Source: Larkinella insperata
GTDB lineage: Bacteria > Bacteroidota > Bacteroidia > Cytophagales > Spirosomataceae
NCBI RefSeq assembly: GCF_026248825.1
Contig: NZ_CP110973.1
Span: 5,105,501 to 5,169,500 of the forward strand
Length of the DNA: 64,000 nucleotides
Direction: 5' to 3'
In this document: piece by piece, positions 1 through 8,467 of the stretch
Layout of the letters: every line of letters starts with the position of its first letter
How positions within the stretch are numbered: the stretch's first letter is position 1
Position numbers and translations under genes: made by a program
Notes under the pieces: generated by a model
The model's input: only the letters and a program-made list of their open reading frames with translations
Databases searched by the model: none
Told to the model about the DNA's origin: nothing

Positions 1-19
1 TTCTTTTTTTATCCTTCCA

Positions 20-1120
20 ATGCAATCACCCTCCGAACTTTCCGACCTGGTCCGGGCTCCGTGCAAAACCTGCGGGGCGCAATTGAAATTTTCGGCCGAA
101 AAACAGCAACTAAGCTGCGATTACTGCGGCAATACCGAAGCAATTCCGTTCACCAGAACCAACTTGCACGAAAATCCGCTCGCGTTTCGGGTGGAAGATC
201 GGCAGCTGCCCAACGCACCGACGGAAGAAAAACGCCTGTTTACCTGCCAGAACTGCGGGGCCAAAACCACCGTCAACTACGACGCCCCGACGATTACCTG
301 CGCCTTCTGCGGTTCGAAAAACGTCAACCCCGATGCCCAGAAAACCCGTCTGATCGAGCCGGCGGGCGTTCTGCCGTTCCGTCTTTCGAAGGAGCAGACG
401 ATGCAACGGTTCAAAAGCTGGGTGGGCGATAGCTGGCTGGCCCCGTCGGATCTGTCCGCCGGAGCGATGCTCGACAACCTGCACGGTATTTACATTCCGT
501 TCTGGACCTTCGACGCGCAGGCGTATTCGCAGTATTCGGGCGAAGCCGGTTTTTACTACTACGTTCCGGTGCAGGTGCGCGATGCCAACGGCCGGGTTGT
601 TACCCAGCAGCAGCAGCGGGTCCGGTGGGAATACCGCAGCGGCTCCCACCAGGCGTTTTACGACGATATGCTCGAGATGGCGTCCCGGAAATTGTCGCAG
701 CAGGAGAGTCAGGTGCAGGAAGCCAGCCGGTATGATCTGCAGGAACTGGTCGATTATGACCCCCGCATCCTGCTGGGCTGGGAAGCCGAAGTGTACAGCA
801 TCGACCTGGAGGAAAGCGCCCGGAAAGCTGAAGAAGACATCCGGGAGCGGGAAGCCAACGCCTGTGCCTCGCAGATGGGCGGTGATACCCAGCGGAATCT
901 AAACGTCGAAACCACCCTGAGCCGCCAGACGTTCAAGCACATTTTACTGCCCCTCTGGATCTGCATGTACCACTACAACGGCAAGCCATACCGGTTTCTG
1001 GTCAATGGGCAAACCGGCCAGATTGCGGGCGAACGGCCCACTTCGGCCTGGAAAATTGCCCTGCTGGTCGTTGGGTTTCTGTTGCTGGTGTTGTTTTTCT
1101 ACTGGCTGGGAAAACGGTGA
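20..1120 (+). CDS. Double zinc-ribbon protein with C-terminal membrane anchor
   Basis: 366 residues. Two zinc ribbons are visible at the N-terminus: C15/C18 with C33/C36, and C76/C79 with C94/C97. A middle region of about 200 residues, rich in aromatic and charged residues, follows. One hydrophobic segment (about 342-362) ends in a short basic tail, so the bulk of the protein should be cytosolic and anchored at its C-terminus. Similar proteins are often labelled as zinc-ribbon or primosomal-N'-like by database transfer, but no helicase motifs are present here. The frame is open to the left edge of the window, so a start further upstream cannot be excluded. I do not know the function. Confidence 0.8.
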   Translation: MQSPSELSDLVRAPCKTCGAQLKFSAEKQQLSCDYCGNTEAIPFTRTNLHENPLAFRVEDRQLPNAPTEEKRLFTCQNCGAKTTVNYDAPTITCAFCGSKNVNPDAQKTRLIEPAGVLPFRLSKEQTMQRFKSWVGDSWLAPSDLSAGAMLDNLHGIYIPFWTFDAQAYSQYSGEAGFYYYVPVQVRDANGRVVTQQQQRVRWEYRSGSHQAFYDDMLEMASRKLSQQESQVQEASRYDLQELVDYDPRILLGWEAEVYSIDLEESARKAEEDIREREANACASQMGGDTQRNLNVETTLSRQTFKHILLPLWICMYHYNGKPYRFLVNGQTGQIAGERPTSAWKIALLVVGFLLLVLFFYWLGKR

Positions 1121-1366
1121 AACAAGGGCTTGTTCAGCGTGAAGCCAAACCGGAAATGCTTCTTTTGCCGGACTGGCAAACGAATGAATGGGCCTTTTTT
1201 CATGTCTGTGATTTTAATCTGGCTGCGCAATTATTCTTTCTAAAAGTGTGAATCTTCTGGACCGGTTGCTGTAATTTTACGTCTTCGGAAAAGGCGGTAT
1301 AGGCTTCTTTAAGCGTTAACGGCTTGCTGATCAATTCATTGCACGCACAGTAAAGGTCATCATCAA

Positions 1367-2368
1367 TTGCTTGAATCACTTCATCTTGTAAAAACCTTTG
1401 GCGACGTCACGGCCGTCCGGGATGTTTCGTTGGGTATCAAACCGGGTGAAGTCGTGGGCCTGATCGGGGCCAGCGGTTCGGGCAAAAGTACCCTGCTGAA
1501 TTTGCTGGCGGGGCTGCTCGATGTGACCAGTGGCACGGTGAAGCTCAACAACGAGCGCGTGAAGGGTCCGGCGGAGCAGCTGGTGCCGGGGCATCCGCAC
1601 ATCAAACTGGTCCACCAGGAATACCAGCTGATGCCCAATGTTTCCCTCCGCGAAAATATTGCCTACGCCCTGCGGTTCTACGAAAAACGGTATCAGGAGT
1701 ACCGCGTTGAGCAACTGGTGCAGCTCTGTCGGCTGGAAGCGATTCAGCACCGTCTGCCGCGTCAGGCGTCCGGGGGCGAGAAACAGCGGACGGCCATTGC
1801 CCGCGCCATCGCCGAAAAACCCGCCGTCCTGCTGCTCGACGAACCGTTTAGCCACCTCGACCTGCCCAACCGGGAACTGATCCGCGGAATGTTGCTGGAT
1901 CTGGTGCGCAACGAAAAAACCGCCTGCCTGTTCGTTACCCACGATTCAACGGACGCCCTCTCCATCTCCAGCCGCATCGGTATTCTGCAGGACGGCCAAC
2001 TGGTGCAGATGGGAGTGCCGATGGAAATTTACCGCCGGCCCTACAACGCCTACACCGCCCAGATGACCGGTCCTGTCAACCTGATCCGGGCCAAATACCT
2101 ACCCCTGATGGGCATCATTCACGCCTACCCGCCCAATGCGCTGGCCTGCGTGCGCCCTGAGCAAATCCGCCTGACCGACCGCGGGCGGTTCGGCGGAACG
2201 GTCCGGAACGTTTTCTTCAAAGGCGCTTTCATGGAAGTTGAAGTGGAAATCAACCGGTTTGTCAACCTCATCTTTTTGGCTTCATCCACCGAAAAAATCA
2301 AGGTGGGGCAGCTGGTCGGTTTGGAACTGTCGCCCGAATCCGTCCACTGGATGCGCGGTTCGGCCTAA
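1367..2368 (+). CDS. ABC transporter ATP-binding protein with TOBE-like C-terminus
   Basis: 333 residues. Walker A GASGSGKST lies at 34-42. The signature SGGEKQR is followed by Walker B LLLDEP and a D-loop (SHLD), and the switch histidine is in VTHD. After the ATPase core there are about 100 residues of the kind seen in TOBE domains of PotA/CysA-type import ATPases. The only suitable start is a TTG at 1367 with AAAGG about ten bases upstream. No permease or binding-protein gene is adjacent, so the substrate is unknown and the partner must be encoded elsewhere. The stop overlaps the end of the convergent gene by four bases. Confidence 0.88.
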   Translation: MLESLHLVKTFGDVTAVRDVSLGIKPGEVVGLIGASGSGKSTLLNLLAGLLDVTSGTVKLNNERVKGPAEQLVPGHPHIKLVHQEYQLMPNVSLRENIAYALRFYEKRYQEYRVEQLVQLCRLEAIQHRLPRQASGGEKQRTAIARAIAEKPAVLLLDEPFSHLDLPNRELIRGMLLDLVRNEKTACLFVTHDSTDALSISSRIGILQDGQLVQMGVPMEIYRRPYNAYTAQMTGPVNLIRAKYLPLMGIIHAYPPNALACVRPEQIRLTDRGRFGGTVRNVFFKGAFMEVEVEINRFVNLIFLASSTEKIKVGQLVGLELSPESVHWMRGSA

Positions 2369-3060
2369 TCGTCCGATTTTTTCTCGTTGGAAATAACCGT
2401 CTGCGGATTGCCCCGGTACGAAACGTCGGCTCCCCCGCGGGTGTTTTTGTCCAGCCGTTTGGTAACCGTTACCGATGCGTCACTGGCCCCGGAAGCCCGG
2501 ATGATGGCTTCTTCAGCCGTCAGGTCGTAGGCAGAAAGGTCGGAAGCACCCGAGATTTCCACGTCCAGGTGTTGCACGCGCCCCCGCAGTTTCGTATCCG
2601 ATGCGCCGGATGCTTTGACCCGGATGCGGTTGGCCGTGATGTCTTTCATCGACAGGTCTGCCGCCCCGGAAAGGGTAATATCCAGCTCGTTGCTGTCAAA
2701 CGAGTCGTTAACGTCACCGTCCGACGCGCCGGAAAGGGTGATGCCCCGCAGGGCCGGCATGGTAATCAGGAGCCGGGGCGACCGGCGGTTTTTGCCCGGA
2801 AGCCAGGAACCGGCGGGGCGGTTGAAACGGGCCACCAGCACACCGTTTTCACTTTTCACCGACAGGTACTCGGTTTCGCCGGGCGACAGATCGGCCACGA
2901 TATCGAAGCTGCCCCGGCGCACTTCCACATCAATGGCGTTGGCGACGTCGATGCGGTCAAAAGACTTGATGTTGAATTGTTTGGTGATCGACTGGGCTTC
3001 CGAAAAACCCGTTACCAGTGAAGCAATCAACAGGGATAAATACAATCGTTTGGTTTGCAT
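2365..3060 (-). CDS. Head GIN domain protein (DUF2807), putative adhesin
   Basis: 231 residues with a Sec signal peptide ending near SEAQ. The body is a right-handed repeat fold marked by recurring SGAS/SGAAD turns (SGASDGD, SGAADLS, SGASDTK, SGASDLS, SGASDAS), the hallmark of the head-GIN/DUF2807 family in Bacteroidota. These are secreted or periplasmic beta-helical proteins of uncertain role, often called auto-transporter adhesins without direct proof. The gene is convergent with the ABC ATPase gene and shares its last four bases with it. A small direct repeat (TAGCATTT) lies just upstream. Confidence 0.85.
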   Translation of the reverse strand: MQTKRLYLSLLIASLVTGFSEAQSITKQFNIKSFDRIDVANAIDVEVRRGSFDIVADLSPGETEYLSVKSENGVLVARFNRPAGSWLPGKNRRSPRLLITMPALRGITLSGASDGDVNDSFDSNELDITLSGAADLSMKDITANRIRVKASGASDTKLRGRVQHLDVEISGASDLSAYDLTAEEAIIRASGASDASVTVTKRLDKNTRGGADVSYRGNPQTVISNEKKSDD

Positions 3061-3134
3061 GACTAGGTGTCAAATTAGCATTTTAGCATTTGTCTTATCA
3101 AGATGCATCCTGCCGCCGGAAAGTTGCACCGGAA

Positions 3135-4520
3135 TCAGTGACTTTTTTGCCAGGGCACCGAGCCGCTCCGGCGAATGTGGTCCATCAGCAGGCGGGTGAG
3201 CTCGGCAGCCTTTGCTTTTTCCCGGCTGGCCAGGTCGGTCGTTTCCTTCGGATCGTCTTTCAGGTTGTAGAGTTCGTAGGGGGAGAAGGGATTGGGTTGC
3301 AGCAGTTTCCAGTCGCCCTGCCGCACGGCCTGCGTAGTGAGTCCTTTGAAGGCATCGGTGCCTTCGCGCCGGATGAAAAAGAGCGGTCGCTGGCGAATCG
3401 TTTCCAGCGTCAAACCGTCTGGTTGCTTGCTGGTTAACAGCGGTAGCATTGATCTTCCGTCGAGCGGGGCGGTGGCTTTCCGACCGGTCAGTTCCAGAAA
3501 GGTCGGCAGCCAGTCAATCAGTTGCAACCGCTCGTCCGACGTCCGGCCCGGCTGGATATGACCCGCCCAGGCCACCCCCGCCGGAATGCGGATGCCGCCC
3601 TCGTACATCGTTCCCTTGAACGCCCGGACGGGGCCGTTGTTGGCCCTGCCCGGTCCCCAGCCGCCGTTGTCGCTCGTAAAGACGATCAGCGTGTTCTGGA
3701 GCTGGCCATTGGCTTTCAGTGTTGCCAGCAGCCGGCCAATGTTGGCGTCCATGTGCTCGATCAGGGCCACGAGTTTGGCCCGGGTGGGATCGATGCCGGG
3801 TTCACGTTTCTGGACGCGTTCGAGCCACTCGGCAGGGGGCTGCAATGGGTTGTGGGGGGCGGTGTAGGGCAGATACAGAAAAAACGGTTTGGAACGGCCC
3901 CGGCGGGAATTGACGTACCGAATTGCTCCATCCGTAAACACGTCCGTCGCGTGGCCGGGCGGGTTGATCACCTGCCGGTTGTGGCGCATAAAGTTATGCT
4001 TATTCCGAAGCTTGGTGTAATAATCATCCATCATGTCGCCCAGAAAACCGTCGAACTCCTGAAAGCCGTGTTCGTTGGGCGTGTTGGGCGATTCCAGCCC
4101 CAGATGCCATTTGCCGACCAAGGCCGTGTGGTACCCCGCTTTCTGCAGGTAATCGGGCAGCAGCGGGCCCGTTGCCAGGTAGCCCCAGCTATCGGTGGAA
4201 TCGTCGCGTATCACCCCCGGAACCCCCATCCGCTCGGGCCAGCGCCCCGACAGCAGCGACGCCCGGCTGGGTGAGCAAACGGGGCTGTTGGCGTAAAAAC
4301 TCGTAAACCGCAGACCCGCCCGCATCAGGCTGTCGATGTGGGGCGTTTTCAGGTCCGTCGCACCGTAACAGGACAGATCACCCCACCCCAAATCGTCGGC
4401 GATGATGAAAACGATGTTGGGTTTGGGGCCGGGAGCCGAGGGCTGGGGCGGAGTTGACGACAGGCCAACGATCGCCAGCAGCAGGACGGTCCAGCGGACG
4501 GCCAACCGACGGTATTTCAT
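3135..4520 (-). CDS. Secreted sulfatase (arylsulfatase family)
   Basis: 461 residues from the ATG at 4520. Longer readings of the frame would run into queE on the other strand. A signal peptide or membrane anchor covers residues 9-22. The metal-binding ADDLGWGD motif (D42, D43) is followed by the sulfatase signature CSPSRASLLSG, in which C82 would be converted to formylglycine. Further family landmarks are GKWHLG and FTSDNGG. Expected reaction: hydrolysis of sulfate esters outside the cytoplasm, probably on a polysaccharide. No formylglycine-generating enzyme or anaerobic maturase is encoded in this window. A second possible start lies at 4556. Confidence 0.92.
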   Translation of the reverse strand: MKYRRLAVRWTVLLLAIVGLSSTPPQPSAPGPKPNIVFIIADDLGWGDLSCYGATDLKTPHIDSLMRAGLRFTSFYANSPVCSPSRASLLSGRWPERMGVPGVIRDDSTDSWGYLATGPLLPDYLQKAGYHTALVGKWHLGLESPNTPNEHGFQEFDGFLGDMMDDYYTKLRNKHNFMRHNRQVINPPGHATDVFTDGAIRYVNSRRGRSKPFFLYLPYTAPHNPLQPPAEWLERVQKREPGIDPTRAKLVALIEHMDANIGRLLATLKANGQLQNTLIVFTSDNGGWGPGRANNGPVRAFKGTMYEGGIRIPAGVAWAGHIQPGRTSDERLQLIDWLPTFLELTGRKATAPLDGRSMLPLLTSKQPDGLTLETIRQRPLFFIRREGTDAFKGLTTQAVRQGDWKLLQPNPFSPYELYNLKDDPKETTDLASREKAKAAELTRLLMDHIRRSGSVPWQKSH

Positions 4521-4571
4521 AAAGGCTGCGGAAAGCCGGAAGAATAGGTAAAGCATCGCCCGCAAATTCCG

Positions 4572-4579
4572 TAACTTTG
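4572..4579 (+). promoter_or_regulatory. Putative -7 element upstream of queE
   Basis: TAACTTTG matches the Bacteroidota TAnnTTTG element and ends only four bases before the queE ATG. No TTG is found at the usual distance upstream. If it is used, the transcript would be almost leaderless. Confidence 0.35.
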
Positions 4580-4583
4580 CGCC

Positions 4584-5216
4584 ATGAATCAAGTTCTGGA
4601 ACAACAAACTGACACCGTACAACGGCTTCCGGTCATGGAATCGTTCTATACGCTGCAAGGCGAAGGGGCGCATACCGGGAAAGCTGCGTACTTTATCCGA
4701 CTCGGCGGCTGCGATGTGGGTTGTCACTGGTGCGACGTGAAAGAGTCCTGGGATGTGAACGCCCATCCGAAATACCCCATCGTTGATATTGTCGAGGGAG
4801 CCCTGCAACATCCGGGCCGCATGGCAGTTATTACGGGGGGCGAGCCCCTGATGCACAACCTGACCGGGTTGACGCTGGCTTTAAAAAAAGCCGGTTTTCA
4901 AACCAATATCGAGACGTCGGGCGTTTATCCCGTGAGTGGCGTGTGGGACTGGATTTGTTTTTCCCCCAAAAAATTCAAGCAGCCGCATCCGGGCATATTT
5001 GAACAGGCCAACGAGTTGAAAGTGATTATTTACAACAGAAGCGATTTTGCCTTTGCGGAATCCTTTGTACCGCTGCTGCAACCGAATTGCAAACTGTTTT
5101 TACAACCCGAGTGGAGTCGTTCAAATGAAATGCTGCCTCTTATCGTTGAGTATGTAAAACAGCATCCGCAATGGCAAGTTTCGTTGCAAACACACAAATA
5201 CATGGATATTCCGTAG
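4584..5216 (+). CDS. queE: 7-carboxy-7-deazaguanine synthase QueE
   Basis: 210 residues, the usual length. This radical-SAM enzyme converts 6-carboxytetrahydropterin to 7-carboxy-7-deazaguanine in the queuosine/preQ0 pathway. The cluster motif is C43-x3-C47-x2-C50, the radical-SAM CxxxCxxC spacing. It is preceded by the family motif SFYTLQGEG and followed by ITGGEP, which contacts SAM. No other queuosine gene is adjacent. The 3' end overlaps the start of the next gene as annotated, so the two may be translationally coupled. Confidence 0.95.
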   Translation: MNQVLEQQTDTVQRLPVMESFYTLQGEGAHTGKAAYFIRLGGCDVGCHWCDVKESWDVNAHPKYPIVDIVEGALQHPGRMAVITGGEPLMHNLTGLTLALKKAGFQTNIETSGVYPVSGVWDWICFSPKKFKQPHPGIFEQANELKVIIYNRSDFAFAESFVPLLQPNCKLFLQPEWSRSNEMLPLIVEYVKQHPQWQVSLQTHKYMDIP

Positions 5217-7177
5217 GGAAGGGGCCGGGCCGGGGTTCGAAGAGAAAAGGAACGGGTAAACTGGGCACGTGTCTGTTTATTCTTTCCGCTATCTTGTGCT
5301 CACCGCCGTTTTCCCATCCCTCTTTTGCCCAGAGCAAAAAAGCCGCTGAGCTTTATAAAAAAGCCGTTGATGCCGTTGCCCAGCGGCAAATGCCCGAGGC
5401 CCTGGAGTTGTTCCATCAGGCCGTCGAACGCGATACTGGCTACACGGAAGCGTATCTGAAACTGGGGCAGGTCTACGAGTTCATGCGCCAGCCCGAGCAG
5501 GCTTTTCAGGTATATCTGCGGGCCATCCGGCAGCAGCCCGACAAACCCGGCACGGGGCTGGCCTACCAGTTCGTCAGCGCTTATCAGCTCAAGAAGGGGA
5601 ACTACCAGGCCGCCATCCCGCATATTCAGCAATTCCAGAAGCTGTTTCCGCCCAATTCGTTGCAGTGGAAAAAAGTGGACCGTCTGCTGCAAACCGCCCG
5701 CTTTGGCGCCCAAGCCGTGATCAACCCGCTGGCGGTGAAGCCCCAGCCGCTGTCGGCCACGGTGCAGGCGTTTCCCTCGCAGTATTTTCCGGTACTGACG
5801 GCCGATGAGCAAACGCTGGTGTACACGGTATTGAAACCGGAAGGCGACGAAGATCTGATGGTTGCAACCCAGAAAGGCGAAACCTGGGGGCCGCCCGAAT
5901 CCATTTCACCCCACATCAATACGCCCAATAACGAAGGGACGCCCTCGCTTTCGGCCGATGGCCGGACGCTGGTGTTTACGGCCTGCCAGGGACGAACGGG
6001 TTACGGAAGCTGTGATCTGTACATCAGCCGCAAAACCGGTACGACCTGGTCGGAACCCCAGAACCTGGGGCCGTCGGTAAACACCCGGGGCTGGGAGTCG
6101 CAGCCCGCCCTGTCGGCGGATGGCCGGCGGTTGTACTTCGTCTCCGACCGCAAGGGGGGCGTTGGTCGGCGCGACATCTGGTGCAGCGAACTCGGCGACG
6201 ATGGCGAGTGGCGAGCTCCTTACAACCTCAAAAGCATCAACACACCGTTCGACGAAGCCTCGCCGTTTATTCACGCCAACGGCCTGAGCCTGTTTTTTGC
6301 GTCGGAGGGGCACATGGGCCTGGGCGGGTACGACCTGTTTGTAGCCGACAGCACGGCGTCCGGCTGGTCGAATCCGCAAAACCTGGGGTATCCGATCAAC
6401 ACCGCCGACGATCAGGCCGCCCTGTTTGTGTCGGCCAACGGGGCGCACGCCTATTACTCGCAGGAGCAGTCTTCCGGAGATGGCAAACAGCGCTCTAAAC
6501 TCTATATGTTTGATTTGCCGGAGCCGTTGCGGCAGAAGGTCCGGCCGGTGAGCTACCTGAAAGGGCTGGTGGCCGACGCCCGCACCAAAAAGCCGCTTAA
6601 CGCGACCATCGAACTCATTGATCTGGCGACCAATCAGCTGGTAACCCGCGTGCAGTCAGATCCGCAGACGGGCCAGTACACGGCCGTTTTGCCCACGGGC
6701 GGGGAGTACGCGCTATACGTTGTGGGACCGGGTTACCTGTTTAAAAGCCTGTCGTTTGATTTTACCCAGAAGCGCGAAGGTGAGGGCCTGACGCTGAGCG
6801 TGCCCCTGGAACCGATCAAACCGGCGGATGGTAGCGCTCCGGCCAAAGAAACCCTGAACAACATCTTCTTTGAAACGGGCCGGTACGATCTGGCCGAGAA
6901 ATCGCGGACGGAACTGGACCGGCTGGTGAAATTTCTGGACGTGAATCAAACCGTGAACATTGAGGTTTCCGGCCATACCGACAACCAGGGGGGGACGGCC
7001 AACAACCTGGAACTATCGAAGAAACGGGCGCAGTCGGTTGTGGCGTACCTGACCAAGGCGGGCATTGCGCCAACCCGTATCAAATCAGCCGGTTACGGCG
7101 AAACCCGTCCGGTAGCGCCCAATACGACCGATGAAAACCGGAAACTGAACCGGCGGATCGAGTGGCGAATTCTCTAA
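5171..7177 (+). CDS. PorE-like protein: TPR, beta-propeller, CRD and OmpA domains
   Basis: 668 residues. In order: an N-terminal hydrophobic signal (about 31-53, ending SFAQ), TPR repeats (about 57-170), PD40/WD40-like propeller blades (about 190-440, with repeated LSADGR and LYFVSDR signatures), a carboxypeptidase-regulatory-like domain (about 455-535) and an OmpA peptidoglycan-binding domain (about 560-668, SGHTDNQG and NRRIEWRI). This order matches PorE of the type IX secretion/gliding machinery, which links the outer-membrane complex to peptidoglycan. The ATG at 5171 lies 46 bases inside queE and gives an unusually long n-region. No better ATG/GTG precedes the signal, so the start is uncertain. 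Confidence 0.85.
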   Translation: MASFVANTQIHGYSVGKGPGRGSKRKGTGKLGTCLFILSAILCSPPFSHPSFAQSKKAAELYKKAVDAVAQRQMPEALELFHQAVERDTGYTEAYLKLGQVYEFMRQPEQAFQVYLRAIRQQPDKPGTGLAYQFVSAYQLKKGNYQAAIPHIQQFQKLFPPNSLQWKKVDRLLQTARFGAQAVINPLAVKPQPLSATVQAFPSQYFPVLTADEQTLVYTVLKPEGDEDLMVATQKGETWGPPESISPHINTPNNEGTPSLSADGRTLVFTACQGRTGYGSCDLYISRKTGTTWSEPQNLGPSVNTRGWESQPALSADGRRLYFVSDRKGGVGRRDIWCSELGDDGEWRAPYNLKSINTPFDEASPFIHANGLSLFFASEGHMGLGGYDLFVADSTASGWSNPQNLGYPINTADDQAALFVSANGAHAYYSQEQSSGDGKQRSKLYMFDLPEPLRQKVRPVSYLKGLVADARTKKPLNATIELIDLATNQLVTRVQSDPQTGQYTAVLPTGGEYALYVVGPGYLFKSLSFDFTQKREGEGLTLSVPLEPIKPADGSAPAKETLNNIFFETGRYDLAEKSRTELDRLVKFLDVNQTVNIEVSGHTDNQGGTANNLELSKKRAQSVVAYLTKAGIAPTRIKSAGYGETRPVAPNTTDENRKLNRRIEWRIL

Positions 7178-7274
7178 AAGGAGAGAAGGAAGCGGAGTTA
7201 AAAGGAATCCATCAAGTGACTTTTGTACGGATAAATGTTCATTTTTCATTGTTCAGTGACCAATAACCGTTAAC

Positions 7275-7305
7275 TTGGTTTCGCCGGGAATTTTTTGCAC
7301 CTTTG
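7275..7305 (+). promoter_or_regulatory. Promoter of trxB (TTG-N20-CACCTTTG)
   Basis: TTG at 7275-7277 and CACCTTTG at 7298-7305 are 20 bases apart, matching the Bacteroidota sigma-A consensus except for the first base of the -7 element. The trxB ATG is about 70 bases further on. The RND operon has a promoter of the same form. Confidence 0.55.
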
Positions 7306-7381
7306 CGCTTGTTTTTTCAGTGTCTGGCCCGGTTTTTCAGTGATAGCCGACCCGATAAAACACTCAATTCTTCGTCAGCCA

Positions 7382-8335
7382 ATGACCACCGAACACGTCA
7401 ATTGCCTTATTATTGGTTCCGGCCCGGCCGGATATACTGCCGCTATTTATGCCTCCCGCGCGGGCATGAAACCCGTTTTATACCAGGGAATGCAACCGGG
7501 CGGCCAATTAACCATCACCAACGAAGTGGATAACTTCCCGGGTTATCCCGAGGGGGTCAACGGTCCCCAACTCATGATGGACCTCGAGCAGCAGGCCCGC
7601 CGGTTTGGAACCGACATCCGCTACGGGGTAGTAACGGCCGTTGATTTTTCCGGCCCGATCCACAAAGCCGTGGTCGATGATCAGCAGGAAGTCAGTGCCA
7701 ACGTCGTCATTATTTCGACCGGTGCCTCGGCTAAGTGGCTGGGTCTGCCGTCGGAAATGCGCCTGAACGGTCTGGGGGTTTCAGCCTGCGCTGTGTGCGA
7801 CGGCTTTTTCTTCCGGGGTAAGGATGTGGTTATCGTTGGAGCCGGGGATACGGCGGCTGAGGAAGCCAGTTATTTGGCGAATCTGTGCCGGAAAGTTTAC
7901 ATGATCGTTCGCCGGGGCGAAATGCGCGCATCGAAGTTTATGCAGAATCGGGTGAAATCACTGCCCAACATCGAGATTCTGTGGAACACCGAAACGCAGG
8001 AAGTGCTCGGAGAAGATGGCGTGACCGGGGCGCTGGTTAAAAACACGGTAACGGGTGAAGAACGGGTACTGGATATTACGGGCTTCTTTGTTGCAATTGG
8101 TCACCAACCGAATACCGCTATTTTCAAAAACTACCTTGAATTAGACGAAACGGGTTACATCATCACCGAAAAAGGCAGCACCCGCACCAGCGTGCCGGGC
8201 GTTTTTGCCTGCGGAGATGCCCAGGACAATATTTACCGCCAGGCGATTACGGCCGCCGGCACGGGTTGTATGGCCGCCCTGGATGCCGAACGGTATCTGG
8301 CCATGAAAGAAGTTGAAATGCACGCGGAAGCGTAA
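7382..8335 (+). CDS. trxB: Thioredoxin-disulfide reductase
   Basis: 317 residues from the ATG at 7382; an upstream in-frame extension would start at the promoter and is rejected. The FAD-binding GSGPAG is at 12-17, the redox-active CAVC at 136-139, the NADPH-binding GAGDTA follows, and the C-terminal GVFACGDAQD binds FAD. All are in the positions seen in low-molecular-weight TrxB. It reduces thioredoxin with NADPH in the cytosol. Two genes downstream lies bshB1 of bacillithiol synthesis, so thiol redox genes are near one another, although a strong hairpin separates trxB from the next gene. Confidence 0.96.
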   Translation: MTTEHVNCLIIGSGPAGYTAAIYASRAGMKPVLYQGMQPGGQLTITNEVDNFPGYPEGVNGPQLMMDLEQQARRFGTDIRYGVVTAVDFSGPIHKAVVDDQQEVSANVVIISTGASAKWLGLPSEMRLNGLGVSACAVCDGFFFRGKDVVIVGAGDTAAEEASYLANLCRKVYMIVRRGEMRASKFMQNRVKSLPNIEILWNTETQEVLGEDGVTGALVKNTVTGEERVLDITGFFVAIGHQPNTAIFKNYLELDETGYIITEKGSTRTSVPGVFACGDAQDNIYRQAITAAGTGCMAALDAERYLAMKEVEMHAEA

Positions 8336-8360
8336 ACGAAATTTAATAACCACCACAAAA

Positions 8361-8436
8361 GGGAGTTAAGGATTAAGAGTTAAGAGTGATGAGTTACCGG
8401 GCGTCAGCCAACTCATCACTCTTAACTCTTAACTCC
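8361..8436 (+). repeat. Long inverted repeat, possible terminator
   Basis: Positions 8373-8395 and 8410-8432 form a perfect 23-bp stem around a 14-base loop, with short flanking extensions. The arms are built from repeats of an AGAGTTA-type heptamer. The position after trxB suits a terminator or mRNA-stabilising hairpin. The low GC of the stem and the absence of an immediate T-run argue against a standard rho-independent terminator. Confidence 0.6.
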
Positions 8437-8467
8437 TCATTCTTTTTGGCAAACTTTACCCCCAAGG

